In this document: piece after piece, positions 17,388-25,596 of the stretch | How the letters are laid out: every line of letters starts with the position of its first letter | How positions within the stretch are numbered: position 1 is the stretch's first letter | Assembly (NCBI RefSeq): GCF_001465545.3 | Contig: NZ_CP013480.3 | Span: 558,001-622,000, forward strand | Source: Pandoraea norimbergensis | GTDB taxonomy: Bacteria > Pseudomonadota > Gammaproteobacteria > Burkholderiales > Burkholderiaceae | Direction: 5' to 3' | DNA: 64,000 bases | Made by a program: the position numbers and the translations under genes | The notes under the pieces: model-generated | What the model was told of the DNA's origin: nothing | Database searches by the model: none | The model's input: only the letters and a program-made list of their open reading frames with translations

Positions 17388-18577
17388 CAGGCCTCCCGGT
17401 TATCGGTTTCCTCCAACCACCTTGCAACTGTCGATTTGCTCTTATCGAACAAGCTCCCCAGCTCGTTTAAATTGATGCGATTGCCCAGCGTCTTGCGAAT
17501 CCATCGCGCCAATTCAGGATCGTCGTGCCTCAGGATGGCCTTGACCTCTGGGGACAAGCGGCCGCTGTTGAGCGCAGTGATTTCCCGCAGGACGTCAGTG
17601 ACCGGGGTTGGTTCCGTGGCCATGGCGTTGCGCTTCTTGAAGAGTACGGTGACCGATCGGACTTCCGAACCGGCCCCGCCGTCCATCAGGGCGGCGATGA
17701 GTGACACAACCACCGGTGTCATTTCAACGGGCTCAAGGGTGCGTCGGACGATGGACTCGCGCACTTCTTGCGACGGCAGCGGGACTTCGATCTGTACGGC
17801 AAAGCGACGCCAGACGGCTGGATCCAGCAATTGGGGGTGGTTGGTGATGCCCAACGTAATGCCGATCGGCACGCGCATGTCCATGTTTTGTAGGAGCGCG
17901 TTGACTACACGTTTGATTTCTCCCACTTCGTTGGGGTCATCGCGAACCTTGGCGAGTGAATCGAGTTCATCGATAAGCAACACGCAGCGGAAGCGATTTG
18001 CAAATGCAAACACCTGCGCGATGTTGCGCGACGTCGTGCCGAGGAAGGACGACATCATGGCGTCGACGCGAGCGACGAGCACCGGCATGCCGAGTTGCTG
18101 TGCGAGCCACAGCGCGAGCGAGGTCTTGCCGGTGCCGGGCGCGCCGGTCAGCAGGCATGACGTCGTCGGCTCTTCGGCCACCTTTCGAATCTCAGCCACA
18201 TGACGCCATTCGTCGAGCAGCATTTGCACTGCGCGATCGAGGTGCGGCGGGAAGAACGGCCGAGCAAGCGTCGTGGCGTCCGGGAAGACGGCTTCCACCA
18301 GCCTTATGCCCGATTCGCGATCGGCTGGCAGGATGGTCGTGGGCAGCAGTGCCTCTCCAGGTAGCGACGGAGCGGCTCGCGAGGGGACCAGTCGGCGGGG
18401 TGCCATGTCCTGCGCACGTGCGGCGCTTCGCAGCAACAACTTGATCTGCTGCCCTGACTTTGCGTCGCCGGCCTCGGTGAGCGCGTGTGCCAGGCGTTCA
18501 ACCTGGTGTGTCAGTGCCTCGCTCGGCGAAATAAGAGCCACGCGGCAAATGGCGTGGATGATCGAGAAGTGCTCCAT
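17387..18577 (-). CDS. ietA: AAA ATPase of an IetAS-like defence pair
   Basis: With the ATG at 18577 the product has 396 residues; the frame is open to 18631. A central AAA domain carries Walker A GAPGTGKT (145-152), Walker B LLIDELD (about 200-206) and a sensor ITNHPQLLDPAVWRRF with its arginine finger region. The C-terminus ends in a helix-turn-helix-like stretch (LNELGSLFDKSKSTVARWLEE). The N-terminal region is helical. It is translationally coupled to the subtilase. In IetAS both parts are needed and the ATPase probably senses or unfolds the trigger; the mechanism is not fixed by sequence. Confidence 0.85.
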   Translation of the reverse strand: MEHFSIIHAICRVALISPSEALTHQVERLAHALTEAGDAKSGQQIKLLLRSAARAQDMAPRRLVPSRAAPSLPGEALLPTTILPADRESGIRLVEAVFPDATTLARPFFPPHLDRAVQMLLDEWRHVAEIRKVAEEPTTSCLLTGAPGTGKTSLALWLAQQLGMPVLVARVDAMMSSFLGTTSRNIAQVFAFANRFRCVLLIDELDSLAKVRDDPNEVGEIKRVVNALLQNMDMRVPIGITLGITNHPQLLDPAVWRRFAVQIEVPLPSQEVRESIVRRTLEPVEMTPVVVSLIAALMDGGAGSEVRSVTVLFKKRNAMATEPTPVTDVLREITALNSGRLSPEVKAILRHDDPELARWIRKTLGNRINLNELGSLFDKSKSTVARWLEETDNREA

Positions 18578-18795
18578 GATGCGTCCGGTGGGATTTTCCC
18601 GTATTTTGTGGCTTGATGATCGAAAAATCAATCGAATTTCCCGCTTTGATGTATTTTAAGATGGATTTTTGCATCAAAATTCCGCAAAATGTTATAAATT
18701 TCCCGCGAGACGCTTATTTTGTACCGTGCGGGGCCCTGGGCGCGGGCGCGCCCGATACAACATCATCCGCCTGAGAGCGGAGCGGGAGTTCGGAC
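18578..18795. promoter_or_regulatory. Divergent AT-rich control region between the IetAS-like and caspase-like operons
   Basis: An AT-rich island separates two divergent operons. AATTTCCCGC occurs exactly twice (18635-18644 and 18697-18706), with related copies GATTTTCCCG (about 18592) and AAATTCCGC (about 18677). An inverted pair TTTGATG (18645-18651) and CATCAAA (18672-18678) lies between them. The pattern looks like iterated operator sites, probably controlling both operons. No exact -35/-10 pair is assigned. Confidence 0.45.
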
Positions 18796-19152
18796 ATGTC
18801 CGTCAAATTCAGCTGCGACGATCCGTCAGCGCTTCTGAGCGCGTTTAAGTTACACATTTCACAATCTGAGCCCAAAGGAAAAATCACGACGTGGCAGATG
18901 CATTCCGACGGGAAGCACTTCACGCATCGGGCGGCAGACTGGAGCCGAAAGGCTTGGTTTCGGCCTATCGTGAGCGCGGGGCATTTGACGTTCTCCTTGA
19001 TCAGGCCCAAGGGCAATGAAATTTCGACAACCGTGTATGCCTACTACCACGGCCATCTCATTGAGACGTTCCTTGCGCATTTCGACCTCATGTTTGACGA
19101 GGCTGTAGCCTCTGCTTTGGCGGCTGATGAGGATCTCGTATCCCAGCCGTGA
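18796..19152 (+). CDS. Small hypothetical protein leading the caspase-like operon
   Basis: A 118-residue soluble protein with a ribosome site (GCGGGAG) before the ATG at 18796. It is mixed alpha/beta and aromatic-rich (WQMHSDGKHFTH; YAYYHGH), with no signal peptide and no family I recognise. It is the first gene of a three- or four-gene set with the caspase-like protease 46 bp downstream and an alpha/beta hydrolase after that. Position suggests a sensor, inhibitor or adaptor for the protease, but nothing in the sequence proves this. Confidence 0.6.
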   Translation: MSVKFSCDDPSALLSAFKLHISQSEPKGKITTWQMHSDGKHFTHRAADWSRKAWFRPIVSAGHLTFSLIRPKGNEISTTVYAYYHGHLIETFLAHFDLMFDEAVASALAADEDLVSQP

Positions 19153-19198
19153 TTCATCACGACGACAAATACAAAAAACAAGTAGAACGGGGAAATTT

Positions 19199-20947
19199 AT
19201 GGCCAAGGCTTTGGTTGCGATCGGCGTGGGGCAAGCCACCGGAGGGCTGCATTACCTCAAGGGAGCGGCATCTGATGCCCGTTTGATGTGCGACTGGGGA
19301 GAGAAGCAAGGCTTCGCGTGTGTCTTGCTGACTGATGAAAAATCTATGGTCCGCATCGCAGACGTCTACGAGGCGATTGATGCGTTTGTTGAGTGCGGAA
19401 CTTACTCCCAGATCGTCGTTTATTTTTCCGGGCACGGTGTGCTCACGTCGCCCGATTGTGAGTATTGGCTCCTGTCCGGTGCACCGTCGAACCCCAATGA
19501 AGCCGTCAATGTGTGTGGTTCCATATGGAATGCGCGATCGACCTCGATTGAGCACGTCGTGCTTATTTCGGACGCATGCCGATCGAAGCCGGCCTCCACG
19601 CCAGCATTGAGTTTGAGTGGAGGCGTGATTTTTCCGCCCCGATCATACGGAGCCTGCCCTGAGGTTGACGTGTTCTACGCGACGCTCCCTGGCGACGTTG
19701 CGCTCGAACTTCCGCCCTCTATCGCTAGCGCAAGGCACCAAGGGTTGCTGACGCAGTGCCTGCTGGACGCGTTGGATGGGAAAGTGCCCGACGTAATCGA
19801 GGCGCAAACGCATGCAGGCGAGGACGTGCAAGTTGTCCATAGCCGCCCGTTGAAGGCGTGGCTGACCTCTACCGTCCCCACGAATTCTGCGCTGATCTCA
19901 TTGCACCTGCAGCAGAAGCCCGACATCCGCGTGGAGTCAGGGCCCACAAAATACCTGTCCAAATTTCACGCCGCTAACGCCCCGGCCGAGACGGCGATGA
20001 CGGCACCACCATGTTTTGCGCCGCCAGTATCCGTTGGGCCAGACGAAGCGCGGCCCAGGAGGCTTGTTCCCTCGAGAGCTTCAAGGCGCACCAATGCCAG
20101 CGGCCGCCAGTTCGCGCACCCGACTGGCAAAGTCTTGGCCCTGTCCACACCCGGCAGTATGGGGTTCGAGTCGAGTCAGAAATCCGCCGCTTTCGGTCCG
20201 CAAACGGCCAGCATTCTCGTTCGTGGCGAGAGAGTCGTTAGGGCGACCTGCGAGTCGGGGGCCATCTCGCCGGTTCATCGCCTGCCCGGCGGCGCATGGA
20301 GCCACCTTCAGACGGTGGACCCAACCCAGAAGCGGCGCGTCAATTCCATCGCCGTTCGCTTTGAATCGGGCGTCGGCATCCTGCTTCCATTGCTGCCTGG
20401 TTACCTTGCTTCGGTCGCGATGAAAAATGGCGCGGTTGCGTCAATTCACTATAGCGTCATTGCGGCTCGGCATGCCAACGCGCGTCGATTGCCTGAGCGA
20501 CGGGATGTGGCTCCGCAACTGGCGCGGCTTTCGTTGCAGGCGCGCGCTGGCATGCTGAGCACGGCGGAGGTACTTGGTGTCGACGAGCGACGTTGGCTCA
20601 CGCTGATCCAGCATGACCCGCTCATCGCGATTCACGCAGGGTACGCATATGCTCGATCGGGCCGTCACGACATGCTCAAGACTCTGGCCGACGAGGTGCG
20701 CTCGAGTTTGGGATTTCTTCCATTTGACATCGCGATGCTCGCTGCCCAGCAGTCGGACGAGGAGTTCCCAAGCGACGGTCTCGGGATGCCCATGTTGACT
20801 CAGGGATGGATGATGTGGGGCCGGTTTGAACGCAATCTCCCCCACGTTCTGCGCGTTGCGCAGCAGTATCTGCTTCCCTCGCTATGGACGACATTTCGCA
20901 GAGAGGGCATGGATGAAGTTGAGCAGTTCTTCGTAAGGACAGAGTGA
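19199..20947 (+). CDS. Caspase-like (metacaspase, C14-type) protease
   Basis: Starting at ATG 19199 (ribosome site AACGGGG), the 582-residue protein has an N-terminal caspase-fold domain. The catalytic His79 is in VVYFSGHG and Cys127 in LISDACRSK, the His/Cys dyad of the C14 family. A linker rich in Pro/Ala/Ser (about 260-340) leads to a C-terminal region of about 250 residues with a beta-rich and then helical part that may bind partners. Bacterial caspases act as suicide or processing proteases in defence and conflict systems. The alpha/beta hydrolase that follows after one base is a likely co-effector or substrate. Confidence 0.8.
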   Translation: MAKALVAIGVGQATGGLHYLKGAASDARLMCDWGEKQGFACVLLTDEKSMVRIADVYEAIDAFVECGTYSQIVVYFSGHGVLTSPDCEYWLLSGAPSNPNEAVNVCGSIWNARSTSIEHVVLISDACRSKPASTPALSLSGGVIFPPRSYGACPEVDVFYATLPGDVALELPPSIASARHQGLLTQCLLDALDGKVPDVIEAQTHAGEDVQVVHSRPLKAWLTSTVPTNSALISLHLQQKPDIRVESGPTKYLSKFHAANAPAETAMTAPPCFAPPVSVGPDEARPRRLVPSRASRRTNASGRQFAHPTGKVLALSTPGSMGFESSQKSAAFGPQTASILVRGERVVRATCESGAISPVHRLPGGAWSHLQTVDPTQKRRVNSIAVRFESGVGILLPLLPGYLASVAMKNGAVASIHYSVIAARHANARRLPERRDVAPQLARLSLQARAGMLSTAEVLGVDERRWLTLIQHDPLIAIHAGYAYARSGRHDMLKTLADEVRSSLGFLPFDIAMLAAQQSDEEFPSDGLGMPMLTQGWMMWGRFERNLPHVLRVAQQYLLPSLWTTFRREGMDEVEQFFVRTE

Positions 20948-20948
20948 T

Positions 20949-21854
20949 ATGCGCCTGGTCATGGTTCACGGACGAGATCAACAAGGCAAGAATCCGGAGC
21001 AGCTTTGCGAGACTTGGATTCGGTCATTGAATTACGGATTGGCGAAGAACAATCTGGCCCCGATTTCTTCAGCTGACGTAGAGGTGGTGTTTCCCTATTA
21101 CGGTGATGTACTCGCGGGCCTTGTTGCGGAGCTGCGCAAACCACCACCGGAAATTATCACCAAGGGCAGCAACGGGGCCGGTTCGGCCCTCATTGAAAAA
21201 ATCGCACAAGCGCAGGCCGAGGTGATGAGAGAGTTTCTCGGCCAGGAGCGCATTGAATTGCCTGATGACGAGGTAGTGCCCAAGGGCATCCAGAATTCTT
21301 CGCCGGTGCTGGCGTTGGCGCGATTGGCGGACGACTCATTCTTCGGGCAGGCGCTATTGTCACAGCTGACCGAGGACGTCGTGGTCTATCTCAGCGTCGA
21401 GGCCGTACAGCGTCAGGTTAATGTAATCGTTCGTGAGGCAATCAACGACCACCCATGCATTGTGGTTGGCCATTCGCTGGGTTCGGTTGTCGCGTACCGT
21501 GTTTTGCGCGCGCTGGGTACGCAATCGAACGTTGTCAAATTCGTCACGATCGGCTCGCCGTTGGGATTGGCCACAATTCGCAAGCTGCTGCTGCCGCCGG
21601 CACTTGAACATCCTGCCGGGGTGAAAAGTTGGTTCAACGCCTATGACGCGCGCGATATTGTCTCGCTGTTTCCACTCGACTCGGCGACCTGGCCGGTGAC
21701 CCCTCAGATCAAGAACTGCGGGGAGATCGTCAATCACACGGAAAATTGTCACGGCATCAGCGGATATCTGGACGATGCGGCCGTGGCATACGAAATTCAC
21801 GCGGCGATGCAGTCGGAAGCTTCGGGGCTGACCGACAGCGAACTTCGTGTTTGA
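20949..21854 (+). CDS. Alpha/beta hydrolase (lipase/esterase-like), partner of the caspase-like protease
   Basis: A 301-residue alpha/beta-hydrolase protein. It opens with MRLVMVHGRDQ, the oxyanion HG motif; the nucleophile elbow is GHSLGS near residue 176; acid and His candidates are in YDARDIVS and ENCHGISGY. No signal peptide is present, so it is cytoplasmic. It starts one base after the caspase gene stop, implying coupled translation. Lipase-like effectors in phage defence damage membranes. Whether this is such an effector, activated by the protease, is inference from the pairing. Confidence 0.75.
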   Translation: MRLVMVHGRDQQGKNPEQLCETWIRSLNYGLAKNNLAPISSADVEVVFPYYGDVLAGLVAELRKPPPEIITKGSNGAGSALIEKIAQAQAEVMREFLGQERIELPDDEVVPKGIQNSSPVLALARLADDSFFGQALLSQLTEDVVVYLSVEAVQRQVNVIVREAINDHPCIVVGHSLGSVVAYRVLRALGTQSNVVKFVTIGSPLGLATIRKLLLPPALEHPAGVKSWFNAYDARDIVSLFPLDSATWPVTPQIKNCGEIVNHTENCHGISGYLDDAAVAYEIHAAMQSEASGLTDSELRV

Positions 21855-21886
21855 CGAGATTCCACGCTTCTCCCTAGGAATTGGCA

Positions 21887-22526
21887 ATGACGGTTAACGA
21901 AAGTGGCGACTTTCTTCGCAGGTACACCGATCTCCCCTCGGCTTTGGATATCTTGTCTCGCCGGAAATTGACGCTCCTGAACCCGGCAACTTGGGATGAC
22001 AAAAAACGACGCCTACTTCATGAATCTGTACAAAGAGAGTCAAGGTTTGACGTCGCTCGTCGCCTTGTGCTTTTCCATGGCGAGTGAGACCTATCACCAC
22101 TGGCGTGTCTTCTCGCACGGAACTGCGGGTGTGTGCATTCATTTCGACAAGACAATGTTGCTCGAGGATCTTGCCAAAGTGGATGGCTGCAAGGCCGATC
22201 GTGTTGAGTACTTGAAGATCGGGCAAGCAAAGGACTTGCGAGTCGTACAACTGCCGTTCAGCAAGCGCTGGCCCTATGAGCCTGAGAGGGAGTTTCGAGT
22301 GATTGTAGGATCTAAGGACAAAGAATTCGACGTGTTGCCGGTACCAATTTCGGTGCCGTCCATCAAGCACATTACGTTAAGCCCGTGGTTGGCTAAGGAA
22401 CTGATGCCGTCGGCACGAGACGCGATTAGGACGGCAGCCGGCAAAGAGAAAATCGAGGTAGTTAGGACGTCGCTAATTACCAACGAACGATGGAAGAGTT
22501 TCGGCGACGCCGCCGTTATTCGATGA
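21887..22526 (+). pseudogene. DUF2971-family gene broken by a +1 frameshift
   Basis: Two frames together make one DUF2971 protein of about 210 residues. ATG 21887 begins MTVNESGDFLRRYTDLPSAL and reaches NPATWDDK; from there the family continues NDAYFMNLYKE in the next frame up to 22526. The break is at a run of six A (22001-22006), where five would keep the frame. It may be a real pseudogene, a slippage-controlled gene or a sequencing error. DUF2971 proteins are common in phage-defence islands, but their activity is unknown. It follows the hydrolase gene by 32 bp with a plausible AGGAA ribosome site. Confidence 0.8.
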
Positions 22527-22536
22527 CGAGTGCTTG

Positions 22537-22585
22537 CGCACATGCTCGCAGCAGCGCTGGATCCCATCGCTTGCGAGCATGTGCG
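22537..22585. repeat. 14-bp perfect inverted repeat after the DUF2971 gene
   Basis: CGCACATGCTCGCA (22537-22550) and its reverse complement (22572-22585) are separated by 21 bp. No T-run follows, so it is not a standard intrinsic terminator. It could still end transcription, bind a protein, or be a recombination site at the edge of a cargo module, since a foreign-looking chemoreceptor scrap follows directly. Confidence 0.6.
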
Positions 22586-22593
22586 AACCGCCA

Positions 22594-22858
22594 TTACGCG
22601 ACGATGAAAACCGACACTGAACGCTGCATTTCCTCTGCTTGACGGGCGAGTTGTTGCGTCGCTGCAGACGACTCTTCTACAAGCGCTGCGTTCTGTTGGG
22701 TCATCTGATCCATCTGCGCAATGGCTTTATCGACCTGTGCGATCCCGTGACTTTGCTCCTCCGACGCCAACGCAACCTCTCAGGGTAGTGTCAATGTGTT
22801 GTCCGTGACGGAGACGATGTCTTGCATTGTCCGCCCCGCATCGCCCGCTGACCGATCA
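22594..22858 (-). pseudogene. Remnant of a methyl-accepting chemotaxis protein (C-terminal end)
   Basis: On the minus strand the stretch up to the TAA at 22594 reads ASEEQSHGIAQVDKAIAQMD and continues through NAALVEESSAA to FIVA-stop, the hallmark end of a chemoreceptor signalling domain. Upstream, TMQDIVSVTDNT is also chemoreceptor-like, but a stop codon intervenes (near 22783) and the register is disturbed. Only about 85 codons remain. It is a decayed fragment, likely a recombination scar between cargo modules. Confidence 0.8.
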
Positions 22859-23224
22859 GTCCGGATCGCGCGTATCCGCCGGAAGCGGCGTGCAATCTTC
22901 CAGCGTCTCGTGTACCTCGATCACGATGGCGCGTGCCTCGTTGAAGGCGGCCATCGAAACAAATCCCGGTTCAAGCAACCGAGCTGCGTGACGCAAGCTC
23001 GCAGGCAGCTCTTGCGTACGCACCATCTCTTCGCCATACGGCAGGTCGTCGAGACTAAGCCGTCGGTGTTCATTCGCTTTTTCGAACTCGTCGTCGATAT
23101 CGCCAGCACATGATCGATAGTCTGACACCGCTTCCTGAATCTCGGCGATGGCTTGCTTCAGTTGCTCGGTCTGCGACGTGTTTGGATTGGCGTCGGCTTC
23201 GTAGGGGAATAAAATGTCAGACAT
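22856..23224 (-). CDS. Small acidic hypothetical protein
   Basis: The ATG at 23224 has a good ribosome site (GGAGTGAGAAG) and gives 122 residues beginning MSDILFPYEADANPN. The product is acidic and helical, with long heptad-like stretches (TEQLKQAIAEIQEAVSDY), no signal peptide and no recognised family. It runs divergently from the large orphan gene at 23384, sharing a 160-bp promoter region with it. Its function is unknown. Confidence 0.55.
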   Translation of the reverse strand: MSDILFPYEADANPNTSQTEQLKQAIAEIQEAVSDYRSCAGDIDDEFEKANEHRRLSLDDLPYGEEMVRTQELPASLRHAARLLEPGFVSMAAFNEARAIVIEVHETLEDCTPLPADTRDPD

Positions 23225-23383
23225 CTTCTCACTCCAGTTGTTAAATGGGCGAAGGCCATTCCCGCGCCCGCGGTCGATAAATGCAGAAAAAATCCCGAGT
23301 GAAGCAGCGAATCGCCGTTCCACTCGGGAAGGCTGATGCTAGTTGGCCGGGCTTTTTTCGAGAACCGGAAAGGACAAGAGGCG

Positions 23384-25204
23384 ATGAATGCGCCGCCAGA
23401 TAGCAGATTCGCAACCATCCCGACATACGCAGAGCTGATTGAGGAACTGACCGTTGGAGTTGGGCTGGCGGACTCGCCCTCCCGAAAGTTGTCGACGGCG
23501 CGGTCTTGGATCGTCAAGCAGGCTCGTTACGCAACTAAAACTTCCCACCCAGAAAATCGCGGATTGGCCGATGAACTGGTGAAACTGCTGGCGGGTGACG
23601 TGCCAGGGTTGGCCACAAGATTGGACGTCTGCCTTCGCCAGTACGAAGGGATGTTGTCGCACCTGCGGGGAAGGTCTCTCTTCACCAGGAGTAGCCATTT
23701 ATTTGGGCTCGGACACTTCCTGACGGGATGGGTTTTTCCGCAGGTCGCGGTGCTGCTTTGGCGAGGAAAGGACTGGTACGAACCGTCTTCGCCGCTGTTT
23801 CACATTTTGGGTCAGCTTCCGCGATTCGGGAGCGAAGACTACGACGTCGTAAGTCGCGTGAAGCAAGCGGTGAGAGCTCAACTGCCGCTAGATGGCGAAG
23901 TCTCAACGGCCGATTTCCGCAACGCGTTGAACAAGCTTGATGCCCGATCGGACAAGAAGCTGACCACTATTAATCAGGAGCTAGAGGCGCTTGGCGATGA
24001 GCTGCGTCCCCAGATCGATGCCGCGCTGGTAACGAGAGTGGTCTCCAAGGCGCGCGCTGCGTATATCGCGGGCATTGCCGTCAAGCGTTTCCTAAGTCGG
24101 CTACAGCGGAAAGCGCCCGGAAATCCCGCGCAGTTCTTCGGCTGGGTTCACTACTACTACGACGTATTGCAGGACCCTGCCAAGGATCCGGAAGGGGGCC
24201 GCTTTGTGCGGACCCATTTGCAATTGTTCGACGAATTGATGTCATCGGCTCCGTTCCATGTCGTGGATTCGGACCGAGCGGGCTCGCCCTTCCAGCTATT
24301 GGTCGATTGCCATTGGAACGCCGTCGAAGAAATCGCGCCAGGTGAATGCGAACCCCTCGATAAACTTTGGGCGCTCTTATGCGGAAGGAGAGTGAGCTCC
24401 GACGCGTTTGCGTCGGCCAGCATGGCGTTCGAGAACCACGCAGACTACGCGATACTGAAGCCATACGCACACGTCACCCGCGCGCGATTTGCCTTGGCGC
24501 AAGGAGATGTCGCCAATGCTCTGGCGGGATTCCATCGTGCCTTGGAGCACGCGGATCGTCAGCAGCTCGGCGAGCTAGGCGCGCTCGCCGCTACCAGTGC
24601 GATAGCTCTGGAGGTCATGTCTAGTGCGCGTTGGCGTCCCGGTTGTCTGGACCCTTTGATCACGTATCTGGCCCAAACGAAGAAGCAGCGAGTCACGCTG
24701 TCGATGGGGTACCCAACACCCTTCTGCATGTTTTCCGAACGTCCCGTCCTAACGGGCTCGGAGGAGTTGGTGCTAGACGCTGTCTTGGAATTCAACGCAT
24801 GGCATTACGCGACCGTCGAGGGCGTGGAGCGAGTTTCCTGCAATCCGCTCGTTCGGTTCGACGATACGATGGGAATCTTTTTTTCCCACTTTGACCGGGA
24901 GTTCGAGCTACACGAGGGCCGCGACCAGGCCATCCAAGTTGCAATCGATCGGACCTTTAGCACGACGGCGAAAGCTCGCACAGTCATACGATTTTTACGG
25001 GTCACACCGTATGAGGCTCTACGGGATCTGTGGTTCTACTTGTCCCGACTATTCGGCAGTGACGGCACTGTTCGCTTTGTCGAACTGAACCCGAATCTGG
25101 GGCGCTACATTATGCTTCCGGAGAGCGAGGCGGCAGACATATTGCGTGGACTTGATGCTGTTTGTTACAGCATGGACGTTGATAGGTATAACGGGAGCCG
25201 ATGA
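23384..25204 (+). CDS. Large hypothetical protein at the right end of the cargo
   Basis: The ATG at 23384, with a purine-rich site (AAGAGGCG), gives 606 residues; the frame opens earlier at 23336. The protein is mostly helical. One region (about 370-420, with LAQGDVANALAGFHRALEHADR) looks like a TPR-type repeat. I see no catalytic motif, signal peptide or membrane span. It is the last cargo gene before the transposon right end, often the newest or most variable position. It may be a defence component; no family is recognised. Confidence 0.65.
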   Translation: MNAPPDSRFATIPTYAELIEELTVGVGLADSPSRKLSTARSWIVKQARYATKTSHPENRGLADELVKLLAGDVPGLATRLDVCLRQYEGMLSHLRGRSLFTRSSHLFGLGHFLTGWVFPQVAVLLWRGKDWYEPSSPLFHILGQLPRFGSEDYDVVSRVKQAVRAQLPLDGEVSTADFRNALNKLDARSDKKLTTINQELEALGDELRPQIDAALVTRVVSKARAAYIAGIAVKRFLSRLQRKAPGNPAQFFGWVHYYYDVLQDPAKDPEGGRFVRTHLQLFDELMSSAPFHVVDSDRAGSPFQLLVDCHWNAVEEIAPGECEPLDKLWALLCGRRVSSDAFASASMAFENHADYAILKPYAHVTRARFALAQGDVANALAGFHRALEHADRQQLGELGALAATSAIALEVMSSARWRPGCLDPLITYLAQTKKQRVTLSMGYPTPFCMFSERPVLTGSEELVLDAVLEFNAWHYATVEGVERVSCNPLVRFDDTMGIFFSHFDREFELHEGRDQAIQVAIDRTFSTTAKARTVIRFLRVTPYEALRDLWFYLSRLFGSDGTVRFVELNPNLGRYIMLPESEAADILRGLDAVCYSMDVDRYNGSR

Positions 25205-25546
25205 TTTGGAGCGCCTCCTGTGCCACGTCGGTGCCGGCTCACTCCGTCGGTACCCGGTTCGGCCGCATGCGAGGTGATGTCGGACGGCTGCACTGCGGGG
25301 GCGTGGGGGAATTGTCCAGATTAGGAATGGCACCCCGCTGTTTTGATCGTTAGCTTCGGGGCGACGGCCATTGGTCGTCAAGGGCTAGGGAACCAATAGT
25401 TTTATTGCGATAAATACAAAATCTTCCATGCATCAAAAAATAAATCATGGTCGGTTTTCGTTTTTTGACTCAAAAGTCGAGGCGACTGCTCGCAACGGAA
25501 GGCCTTGAAAAACGTCGTTCTGCATCGGTTAAGGGAGTTGCTGCTC

Positions 25547-25591
25547 GTCGCATTTATTTCGACTGAGTCGCATTAATTTCGAGAAATGACA
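25547..25591 (-). repeat. Transposon right end with TnsB-type binding repeats
   Basis: Read inwards on the minus strand from 25591 the end is TGTCATTTC, then two near-identical 16-mers 20 bp apart: TCGAAATTAATGCGAC (25582-25567) and TCGAAATAAATGCGAC (25562-25547). They share GAAAT-N3-TGCGAC with the left end. Between the last cargo gene (25204) and these sites there are about 340 bp of AT-rich DNA in which I see no gene. Confidence 0.9.
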
Positions 25592-25596
25592 TCCGC
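25592..25596. repeat. Target-site duplication, right copy (TCCGC)
   Basis: The pentamer immediately outside the right end at 25591 is identical to the one outside the left end at 2115-2119. Confidence 0.9.

Larger units (their letters stand above)
2120..25591 (+). mobile_element. Complete Tn7-like transposon of the comM-targeting (Tn6022/AbaR-like) kind, about 23.5 kb
   Basis: Both ends start with TGT read inwards (TGTAGGATGTG at 2120, TGTCATTTCTC at 25591 on the opposite strand). Both carry repeats of the form GAAAT-N3/4-TGCGAC, and they are flanked by a perfect 5-bp duplication inside comM. The left part encodes TnsA-, TnsB-, TnsC- and TniQ-type proteins plus a CxxC-rich fifth protein in one overlapping operon, the gene set tniC-A-B-D-E known from Tn6022-type islands that use comM as target in Acinetobacter. 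The rest (8.3-25.2 kb) is cargo, mostly nuclease, protease and ATPase genes typical of anti-phage or conflict systems. An IS3 copy sits within the cargo. Confidence 0.92.
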
